Origin: Yponomeuta sedellus
Lineage: Eukaryota > Arthropoda > Insecta > Lepidoptera > Yponomeutidae
DNA length: 64,000 bases
Direction: 5' to 3'
Assembly (NCBI GenBank): GCA_934045075.1
Contig: OW203736.1
Coordinates: forward strand, 21,553,805-21,617,804
Part shown: piece by piece, positions 1 through 6,905 of the stretch
Numbering within the stretch: the first letter of the stretch is position 1
Layout: each line of letters begins with the position of its first letter
Translations under genes and position numbers: made by a program
The notes under the pieces: generated by a model
What the model was told of the DNA's origin: nothing
Database searches by the model: none
The model's input: the letters and a program-made list of their open reading frames with translations, nothing else

Positions 1-384
1 ACATCAGTGAAATTTCGAACCTCTTTACAATATTCTCTGTATTACGTACAGGCAGCGACATCTGACTTAAGCAAATTGCATTACTTACAGCCCCGACTAC
101 CTACTTTGCAGTTAGGTTTAACATCGTTATCATCGGAGTGATATCGTTCCGATGTTAAACCTAACTGCAAAGTAGGTAGTCGGGGCTGTAAGTAATGCAA
201 TTTGCTTAAGTCAGATGTCGCTGCCTGTACGTAATACAGAGAATATTGTAAAGAGGTTCGAAATTTCACTGATGTCGTGAGTCGCCCATTGGCTCAATTG
301 GTAGAGCGCTGGTACGGATAGCCAGAGGTTGCGGGTTCGAATCCCGGCATGGGTGAAATTTTTAGCCTCTAAATAGGTCTTTAT
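1..384 (+). repeat. SINE-A copy with perfect palindromic 5' part
   Basis: Positions 1-126 are the exact reverse complement of 150-275, with a 23-bp spacer. The right arm is the conserved upstream body of the SINE-A family defined here (shared words 'gcaaagtaggtagtcgggg' and 'gtacgtaatacagagaata'). It is followed by a tRNA-like segment at 284-355 (A box near 291-302, B box 'ggttcgaatcc' near 335-345) and the family tail 'tttttagcctctaaatagg'. The left arm may continue beyond the window. Not a functional tRNA: the anticodon loop lacks T33 and the same degenerate unit recurs across the window. Confidence 0.85.
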
Positions 385-1250
385 ACATTTTGTCTGTTTC
401 GCATTCAACATGAGATTGTTTACAGTAAACCAGTTTAACACTTTAGAAAGGGCGTTGTTTACATCGTCTAGATTAGATTGACCTCTCTTGATTTTAAAAA
501 TTAGAGAAGTATCGTCTGCAAACAATACTATTTGTGACAATTTCTCAACTAGGTAGGGCAGATCATTTACAATACTAAGAAGAGGAAAGGCCCCAAAATA
601 GAACCCTGAGGAACTCCTATTTTAACATCAGATCCAGAAGACTTAACCCTATTTATGTCAACTTTCTGAACTCTGTTTGCTAAATATGATTGAAGAAGAG
701 CTAGAGATCCATTACTGAGACCGTATCTGTTCAATTTACAAAGGAGCGTTTTATGGTCTACACAATCAAAAGCTTTAGAAAGGTCACAGAAAACTCCGAT
801 AGCATCCTGCGCCTCCTCCCACGCATCAAAGATGTGATTCATTAATGCCACTCCTGCGTCGGTCGTTGAACGACCCTTAGTGAAACCGAATTGTTTTTTA
901 TGGAAGAGTTTATTTAAACTAAAGTGTGTCAACAATTGGTGTAAAATTAGTTTCTCAAACACTTTACTTAATACCGGTAGTATTGCTACGGGCCTAAAAT
1001 TGTTTGGATCCTCATTATCACCTGCCTTAAATAGAGGAACTATTTTACTAAATTTTAAGAGATCCGGGAAAGTCCCATGATCAACACATTTATTAAAAAT
1101 TGTAGCAAGGTGTGGTGCAATAATATGAATTACCGTGGATATCAGTTTGACCGACATACCCCACAAGTCTTCAGTTTTCTTTATATTTATTTGGTTAAAT
1201 GTTTTAACAATAGTTTGGAAGCTAACGTGGGAAAATTGAAAGTCTGTTAC
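385..1250 (-). pseudogene. Jockey/CR1-group LINE reverse transcriptase fragment
   Basis: Antisense RT domain missing the rest of its LINE. Reading on the minus strand, motifs occur in the usual order: FRPVA, then GFTKGRST, then DLSKAFDCVDH (first catalytic Asp), then GVPQGS and, in another frame, FADDTS (catalytic Asp pair, about 510-524). A one-base deletion near 567-572 breaks the frame just after the GVPQGS region. The endonuclease, the RT N-terminus and everything after the early thumb are absent. Both ends abut SINE-A sequence, so the fragment is sandwiched between two partial SINE-A copies. Closest group is the Jockey superfamily; the exact clade cannot be fixed by eye. Confidence 0.85.
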
Positions 1251-1252
1251 GC

Positions 1253-1380
1253 AACTGCAAAGTAGGTAGTCGGGGCTGTAAGTGATGCAATCTACTTCAG
1301 CCAGATGTCGCTGCCTGTACGTAATACATACAATCAAAACGTACAATCCCGGCATGGGTGGAATTTTTAACCTCTAACTA
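1253..1380 (+). repeat. SINE-A fragment (body plus end of tRNA-like part)
   Basis: The upstream body ('actgcaaagtaggtagtcgg', then 'agatgtcgctgcctgtacg') runs to 'gtaatacat', then jumps to 'aatcccggcatgggtg' and the tail 'tttttaacctctaactagg'. Most of the tRNA-like segment is missing. It has the same orientation as the copy at 1-384. Confidence 0.75.
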
Positions 1381-1659
1381 GGTTTTTTATAATCTAGATC
1401 GTTTTTGAAAAAAATGGACAAAGAATAACTCAAAAGTTACGGTCTTATAAAAAGTCGATTCCACTAAAACACCCATATGACGGAGTCTAATAAGTGTTTT
1501 AAGCTTTGGTCCTAATTAACAGCTCTAAGTATTATCCTAAAAAAACACGCGATGATGACTTAATTCCAGACATATTTGTGTGCTTTTTAGTTTATAAACC
1601 TCCACCTTTCATGGCATCTCATTCATCATTCATAATCTGCTCGATATTCTATGGATAAT
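1381..1659. other. AT-rich sequence, nothing recognised
   Basis: No ORF, RNA gene or clear repeat boundary is visible between the SINE-A fragment and the MITE. Confidence 0.4.
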
Positions 1660-1905
1660 TATATATTAGAAGGGTCTAATCGCGATTATTTATTAGGTAA
1701 AACATAATTACCTTACTTCCCGACGTACCCACAATAATTGACTGTACCTACTCCCCACTTCGGTCTACCCGAAACCACGGCAACTGTAACGCTGCCGAAA
1801 CGTGGCGAAATAAGGTAATTACGTTTTATCCAATAAATAATCGCGTTTAGACCCGTTTAATATACTTTACTAAGTATGAGTATCGCGAATCATTAAGAAA
1901 TACTA
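1660..1905. mobile_element. TIR MITE, family F
   Basis: Inverted ends 'gggtctaatcgcgattattt' and 'aataatcgcgtttagaccc' flank an inner inverted pair 'gtaaaacataattacctta' / 'taaggtaattacgtttta'. The core 'accacggcaactgtaacgc' and the right flank 'gtatgagtatcgcgaatcat' recur at 26.85 kb and 55.75 kb, with an end fragment at 57.04 kb. It has no coding capacity, so it is a non-autonomous TIR element. No target duplication could be fixed. Confidence 0.75.
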
Positions 1906-1984
1906 TTCTATGGATAAGGTGTTGTCCACAGAACATTTTGGCTACCGCAAAGATCATCAGTGTCTGTGTTTTTTGAACAAAAAG

Positions 1985-2393
1985 GCTTAAATTGTGTCCA
2001 CAATTTAGGGCCGTCGCCCACGGCGACTTTTTGTAGTGATGCTGTCGCGCGTTTCGTAAACGCGCAACAGCATCGCTACGAACGCGCTTAAGTCGCATTT
2101 GCAACGCTACAGAAGCGATGCCAAGTCGCTACTAACGAAAAAGCAGCACCAAAGACGACGTGATTAATGTTGCCTCAACGGAGTCCATCTTGCAACTATG
2201 GTGATCGTAGGCATTTTTGTGCCGTTACTGAATAGCTTTTGCATCGCGTCAGAAGCGCGACGGTATCGCGTTTGCATCGCGACTGAATCGTGGTTACGTG
2301 GGCGAGGGCACACAGCTAGCGACCGCTTCGCGTCTGTATCGATGCTACGCGCGACAGCATCGCGACTGCATCGCTAAAAGGCGAAAAGGCGTG
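1985..2393. other. CpG-rich hairpin-dense block
   Basis: Short palindromes are packed together: 'aaattgtgtccacaattt', 'gccgtcgcccacggcgac', and a larger cruciform near 2033-2080 whose stem is 'gtagtgatgctgt' against 'acagcatcgctac', with 'gcgcgtttcgtaaacgcgc' inside. 'catcgcgac'-like words recur to 2390. Base composition differs strongly from the AT-rich surroundings. No ORF is credible. It ends at the left target duplication of the provirus. Confidence 0.6.
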
Positions 2394-2609
2394 TGTTAAG
2401 GTAGACCAACCCCTCCAAATGTCATTCATCGGCACTTCTTCAAAGTAGGCCATGACGTCAATAGAATAATGCTGATGTTCTAATACTTTTATTATAAATA
2501 GCCTTAGCACCCTAGAATAAGCAATATTGTAATAGTAATAACCCTAGTGGTAACTCTGTCCAATAAATAAATTATTTTTAAACAACTCCTCGGTCTTCAA
2601 ATCTTAATT
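2394..2609 (+). repeat. 5' LTR
   Basis: Starts TGTTAAGG and ends CTTAATT. It matches 5210-5425 base for base as far as I can see. It holds a TATA-like box and an AATAAA signal. The target duplication CGTG precedes it. Confidence 0.93.
2493..2577 (+). promoter_or_regulatory. LTR TATA-like box and polyadenylation signal
   Basis: 'tataaata' at 2493-2500 fits a pol II promoter element, and AATAAA at 2572-2577 fits the LTR polyadenylation signal. The same pair occurs in the 3' LTR. Assignment is by motif and position only. Confidence 0.5.
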
Positions 2610-2624
2610 GGCGCAGCCGGTAGG
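2609..2624 (+). promoter_or_regulatory. Primer binding site, probably tRNA-Ser type
   Basis: 'tggcgcagccggtagg' begins at the last base of the LTR. TGGCGCAG-type sites are the tRNA-Ser primer sites of the 17.6/297/TED-like errantiviruses. The match is by recollection of the family, with C where T is usual at position 9. Confidence 0.65.
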
Positions 2625-2674
2625 ATCTCAGCAGCTGGATCTATATCCATCGTCCGTTTCAACGGTTTAGTTGA

Positions 2675-3652
2675 GATCCCCGAACCAACAAATTCATTAA
2701 GAGGAAACCTATTAAACCCCAAATACAGCTAACTCAAAATCAAACTTCACCATTTCAGGAAATTTTCATGGACTTACTCTTCATCGAAAGTAAATATTAC
2801 CTAACGATAGTCGATGCCTTCAGCAAGTTAGGGCAAGCTATTAACATTCCAAACCGTAGTACACCGGAGGTCGTACAGGCTCTAATCAAATATTTCAGCA
2901 TGTACGGACTACCCAAGAAAATCAACTGTGATTCTGGAACAGAATTCAACAATGAATTAATTAGAGAACTTTTACGTTTGTACAAAATAGAACTACACAT
3001 TGGCACCCCAAATAACCCGAGTTCCATGGCAATAGTAGAACGTTTCCACTCTACGATTATAGAGATTTATAGATTAGCCAAATACGAGAAGAACGAAATG
3101 GATGCTGCCTCCGTAATGACTTACGCTATAATGGCATACAACAATTCCATCCATACCGCTACCGGGTTCACACCTTTTGAAATAGTTTTTGGCAATAGTG
3201 ATACCAGTAACGTATTTGATATCGATAGAGAGCGAAACCTTCTGCAAAAATTACTGCAAGACCATAGAAAACGCTTAAAAGTCCTGTACGAATATGTCGC
3301 GGATAAACTGAGAGAAGATAAAGTCAAAGTTAGAGAAAAACGAGGCGGAGAAAAACCCCCTGAAATTAAAGAAGGTGACGACATCTTTATGAAAAACACT
3401 AGGACTAGAAAAGCAAAAGAATTACCCCGTTTTGAAAAAGCAAAAGTTATAGGCAAACCTAGTAGGAATATTATCCCAGTAGAGTTAAAGAAAAGAAAGA
3501 CTAGGGTAGCCATTAAGAATATTAAACGTCCACAGGTCGAGCCTGGCCCTTCTGGTGCTAATAGGCCCAATGAGCTGTCTGGAACTTCAAGACCTGAAAG
3601 GGAATCCGGGCATAGCTCCGATCAAACTTGGTACGGTAGCGATGAAGACTGA
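2675..3652 (+). pseudogene. C-terminal part of pol: integrase core and C-terminus
   Basis: The frame is open from 2675; the first ATG is at 2768, but pol homology starts upstream of it, so that ATG is internal rather than a true start. The D,D-35-E triad is present: Asp in 'FMDLLF' (2771-2773), Asp in 'CDSGTEF', and Glu in 'AIVERFHS' 36 residues later. A charged Lys/Arg-rich tail ends at 3652 and overlaps the env frame. RT, RNase H, protease and the zinc-binding N-terminus are deleted, so this is a 5'-truncated reading frame behind the leader. No in-frame stop occurs in what remains. Confidence 0.88.
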
Positions 3653-5264
3653 TTCATGGACTATTTTTAAAACACTAGACTTAGATACATTATTAGACCA
3701 AGTAGATAGTAATTTTAATCAGTTCAGTAAACTTAAAGTAATTATTTTTAACGATAGTGAGTATAAGAAGGAACTAGAAGGTTTATGTAAGCAAATCGAG
3801 TCACTCGAAGTTCTGGTTAAGAACAGAATTTTCCAAATTTTGCCTTCTTCTAGAGTTAAGAGAGCTATATTTGCCCCACTAGGCTCATTAGTTAAGATTA
3901 TTTCTGGAAATCTGGATGAAGAAGACGCAATTCGTTATAACTTCGAAATCAACCAGCTTAACAATGAAGAACACTCAGTAGAACGAAAAGTATCATTAAT
4001 GGTTAACGCTTTGGACAAATTTGCTAACGTATCAGAAAGCATGAACACAAATATAAAATTTCTTGGCAATAAAACAGAAGAAATCGAATCCTTTTTAACT
4101 AAAGAGTCTAAACGAGATAATACCCTATCTCTTATGAATAGTCTCTACCAAATCTCGAATAACTTTCATACTATTTACGATTTTATTCAGGAAACAGAAA
4201 CGGCAATTGCTTTCAGCAAACTTCACGCCTTACATCAATCCATAATTAACCCTACAGAACTATTGCAGATCTTCGTAGAAATCGAGAAACATGCACATTT
4301 AATATATCCAGTAAATAAGACGAATATAGTAAGATTAGAAAGTAACATTATTATAAAATCCTATATCCATAGGGATAGATTAGTTTTTGTTTTAGATATC
4401 CCACTAATAGAACCAAACACGTATTCATATTATAAAATCATCCCAATCCCTGTGTTTTACCCCGAAACCCAAAAAACCATTACCATTATCCCTGAATACC
4501 CTTACCTTATGGTGAATAGGTTGAAATATAGGCCCGTAGTAAACCCTTGCGACGAAATCGAAGACAACAAGTTCCTGTGTTCGAGAGATGACCTCGCACA
4601 ATATCCAACGGAAACCTGCATCGAACAAATCATGACGCTGAAGGACAACTGCACCAGGTGCCACCAACACCTCATACATCTAGAACAGGAGAAGATACAG
4701 AAGATCTCCGGAAACAACTGGCTGATTTACTCCGAGAACGGGTTGATCATAACCGAACACTGCGAAGAAGAAGTATACAAACACACCGTACAAGGTACTT
4801 TCCTCATACGACCGAGTCTGAACTGCCAAACAGAACTAGGAGACATCTTCATAGCAACACCAACAAATGCTTCTACAATCAGTCTGCAACTACCGTTCGT
4901 GCAACTACCACAACTGCGTAACACCATCAAGCAGGATGCCAAACAACTGGATCTACAGAACGTGGACTTTAGTGATATCAAAGAAATTATTAATAGTGCT
5001 AAATATAGGAGCAGCGGAAGTGATACAGACATTGTTAGTTATATTGTGAATAATATAAGTGTATGGACAATTTTCCTTTATATAATAATAGGTGTAACTG
5101 CAATTATCTTAATAATTACTAAATTTAAAACTTATACAAATTGTATAAATCGAAATTCTCCGAAACCCACTACGCAGCTCTCTGATAATTTCTCTCTTAG
5201 GGGGGGAGGTGTTAAGGTAGACCAACCCCTCCAAATGTCATTCATCGGCACTTCTTCAAAGTAG
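3555..5264 (+). CDS. env: Envelope-like fusion glycoprotein frame of the provirus
   Basis: An uninterrupted frame (569 codons from a GTG at 3555; first ATG 3570, next 3642) overlaps the end of integrase in another frame, as in errantiviruses, where env is made from a spliced RNA. Features: a furin-type site RVKR at about residues 100-103 followed by a hydrophobic AIFAPLG start resembling a fusion peptide; heptad-rich stretches after it; several N-glycosylation sequons (NVS, NKT, NCT, NAS, NIS); a Cys cluster around 350-390; one membrane segment at about 503-523 and a short tail. This layout matches gypsy Env and the related baculovirus F proteins. No signal peptide is visible; in this group a 5' exon may supply the N-terminus, and the deletion may have removed it. 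Whether a mature protein can be made is unclear. Confidence 0.85.
   Translation: MLIGPMSCLELQDLKGNPGIAPIKLGTVAMKTDSWTIFKTLDLDTLLDQVDSNFNQFSKLKVIIFNDSEYKKELEGLCKQIESLEVLVKNRIFQILPSSRVKRAIFAPLGSLVKIISGNLDEEDAIRYNFEINQLNNEEHSVERKVSLMVNALDKFANVSESMNTNIKFLGNKTEEIESFLTKESKRDNTLSLMNSLYQISNNFHTIYDFIQETETAIAFSKLHALHQSIINPTELLQIFVEIEKHAHLIYPVNKTNIVRLESNIIIKSYIHRDRLVFVLDIPLIEPNTYSYYKIIPIPVFYPETQKTITIIPEYPYLMVNRLKYRPVVNPCDEIEDNKFLCSRDDLAQYPTETCIEQIMTLKDNCTRCHQHLIHLEQEKIQKISGNNWLIYSENGLIITEHCEEEVYKHTVQGTFLIRPSLNCQTELGDIFIATPTNASTISLQLPFVQLPQLRNTIKQDAKQLDLQNVDFSDIKEIINSAKYRSSGSDTDIVSYIVNNISVWTIFLYIIIGVTAIILIITKFKTYTNCINRNSPKPTTQLSDNFSLRGGGVKVDQPLQMSFIGTSSK
5199..5209 (+). promoter_or_regulatory. Polypurine tract
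   Basis: 'agggggggagg' lies directly before the 3' LTR start TGTTAAGG, where plus-strand DNA priming is expected. Confidence 0.85.
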
Positions 5265-5425
5265 GCCATGACGTCAATAGAATAATGCTGATGTTCTAAT
5301 ACTTTTATTATAAATAGCCTTAGCACCCTAGAATAAGCAATATTGTAATAGTAATAACCCTAGTGGTAACTCTGTCCAATAAATAAATTATTTTTAAACA
5401 ACTCCTCGGTCTTCAAATCTTAATT
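5210..5425 (+). repeat. 3' LTR
   Basis: 216 bp, identical by eye to 2394-2609. It follows the polypurine tract and is followed by the second CGTG. The env stop codon lies inside it (5262-5264). Confidence 0.93.
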
Positions 5426-5429
5426 CGTG

Positions 5430-5492
5430 CGAATCGAACAGACACTACAGTTGGGCCGTAGTGTCTGTTCGATTCGCACGCCTTTTCGCCTT
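5430..5492. repeat. Right part of a hairpin split by the provirus
   Basis: 'gaatcgaacagacactac' is followed by the spacer 'agttgggcc' and its complement. The complement continues into 'cgcacgccttttcgcctt', which pairs with the sequence left of the provirus (about 2376-2393). Removing the provirus and one CGTG gives an uninterrupted inverted repeat with arms of about 35 bp. Confidence 0.85.
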
Positions 5493-5537
5493 CTCGATTA
5501 AAACCCGGGAGTCGTCAACCTTTACACCATTTTGAAA

Positions 5538-6476
5538 ATGTCATCGGTGTGTCACGTGTGTGGGGATGGTTTTAGTGACGGGATTCACTGTGAGGGCTGC
5601 GGTAATGACTATGACTTCGCATGTGTAAACATCACCGAAGCTGGATGGCGCAAGCTCAGGGGTGAGCGAAGAGCCAATTGGAGATGTCCCCATGTCTGCC
5701 GAAATGCACCAACAGTACCCATATCAAAACACGTGCAGGAGCACCAACCCACCATTACTGCAACCGACGTTGCTCAGACTGATACTGTTACCTTGGCATC
5801 GATTATGAGCAAGCTAATTTCCATGGAGTGTACACTCAAGGATATATCTAAGTTGAAACTCGACATGCAAACAATGAAAGTTCAAGTTGAAGAGCTAAAA
5901 GCGTCTTGTCAGTTTACTAGTGACGAAGTTGACGGTATCAAGGAGAGGGTGAGTGGCATGGAGGGCCGTTTGGCGGTGCTTGAGCAGCCTTCTACCGATG
6001 AATCGAGCCAAGGTGGGTGGTCACGTCTGAGCAATGTGGAAATTAAAAATACTCCCGTAAGCAAAAATGAAAACTTGTTCGATATCTTGGACAAATTATC
6101 GGAAGCCATCGGCTACGCTGTGGCCAAAAGTCAGGTTAATTACCTATCTCGCGTGCCTACCTATAGCTCCAAAGACAAGAACATAATCATATCGTTTGTG
6201 AACAGATATGTCAAGGAAGAATTTATGGCACACGCTCGGGCCAAGAAGAACCTTTCCACTGCCCACATTGGCCTTGCCGATGAATCCAGACGTATCTTCG
6301 TGAATGACCACCTGTCACCCAGCCACAAGAAACTCCTCACTCAAACAAAGGATGCTGCGAAGGTCAAAGGATACCAGTTTGTATGGGTTAAGTTTTCGAA
6401 GATCCATGTACGCAAGAATGACGTATCTCATCTTATAATTATACGCAACGTGCAGGATTTAAACAAGTTGGTGTAA
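5538..6476 (+). CDS. LINE ORF1: PHD-like zinc finger, coiled coil, FP-like C-terminus
   Basis: Start chosen at the first ATG (5538). Residues about 5-55 form a PHD-like finger: CHVC, CEGC, DFAC, CPHVC. At the usual histidine position ('FH..C') there is an Asp ('YDFAC'), so one ligand may be missing. Residues about 85-150 are heptad-rich (predicted coiled coil). The C-terminal third carries 'FVNDHLSP...LLTQTKDAAK...YQFVWVKFSKI', the signature of the baculovirus FP25K-like domain found in many insect LINE ORF1 proteins. The role expected from the family is binding element RNA and assembling the RNP. The frame is intact at 313 codons. Confidence 0.82.
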   Translation: MSSVCHVCGDGFSDGIHCEGCGNDYDFACVNITEAGWRKLRGERRANWRCPHVCRNAPTVPISKHVQEHQPTITATDVAQTDTVTLASIMSKLISMECTLKDISKLKLDMQTMKVQVEELKASCQFTSDEVDGIKERVSGMEGRLAVLEQPSTDESSQGGWSRLSNVEIKNTPVSKNENLFDILDKLSEAIGYAVAKSQVNYLSRVPTYSSKDKNIIISFVNRYVKEEFMAHARAKKNLSTAHIGLADESRRIFVNDHLSPSHKKLLTQTKDAAKVKGYQFVWVKFSKIHVRKNDVSHLIIIRNVQDLNKLV

Positions 6477-6905
6477 TCAAATGCATACTTTATTGTTTCA
6501 TAATTTGTTTACTTTGCCTATGGCTACTGTTGACGATTCACTGCCGAAGGTTCGCAATCTCTGCCTCGCATTTCATGCCTGCGCCTCTCCTTTGTTCGCT
6601 TATCGCCAACCCATTAACTCGGTATCTATTTAATAACGATAAACCCTATTGCCTACATATTACAAGTGAAATCTATTTGCTTAACGCAAAGCTGTTCTCT
6701 TGGTGTCTATTTAAAAAAGTTGAACCCTATTGCTTTGAGATTAGAAGTCAAATCTGTCTACTTTCCTGCATTGAAGAATTTAATTATTGCCTGCTTGAAT
6801 TTGTGCCTGTTATCAACCTACCTCCAAGGTTTCTATTCAATTCGACCAATCGCATTGCTACCTACGTTAATTTGATTAATTTTATTTTTCTATTTTGTTT
6901 AGTAA
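6477..6905 (+). other. Inter-ORF spacer of the LINE
   Basis: AT-rich, between the ORF1 stop and the open frame of ORF2. A 134-codon open frame (6530-6934) is present but has no recognisable domain, and I treat it as chance. The unusual length leaves the ORF2 start mechanism unclear. Confidence 0.5.

Larger units (their letters stand above)
2390..5429 (+). mobile_element. Errantivirus-like LTR provirus, gag and most of pol deleted
   Basis: Target duplication CGTG (2390-2393 and 5426-5429), LTRs of 216 bp at each end, PBS, short leader, integrase end, env-like frame and polypurine tract, in Ty3/gypsy order with env. The internal region is only 2,600 bp: gag, protease, RT, RNase H and the integrase N-terminus are missing, with the deletion junction between about 2625 and 2690. 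The LTRs look identical by eye, so integration was recent. Being env-bearing points to the insect errantivirus group (gypsy, 17.6, TED type). It cannot replicate alone, but its cis signals appear intact. Confidence 0.9.

Noticed and set aside
284..355. Functional tRNA gene
   Set aside because: A and B boxes are present, but the anticodon loop lacks T33, the T stem mispairs, and the unit is repeated with its flanks many times. It is a retroposon module.
2316..2510. 64-codon minus frame, echoed at 5132-5326
   Set aside because: Chance frame within and next to the provirus LTRs.
4425..5049. Several open frames on both strands inside the env region
   Set aside because: They overlap the longer env frame and have no motifs: shadows.
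3555..5264. Domesticated host envelope gene (syncytin-like)
   Set aside because: Identical LTRs and a clean target duplication show a recent provirus. There is no evidence of long-term conservation.
1985..5492. Helitron with 3' hairpin
   Set aside because: The hairpin is long and perfect, but no CTRR end or TC start could be identified and there is no Rep/helicase sequence.
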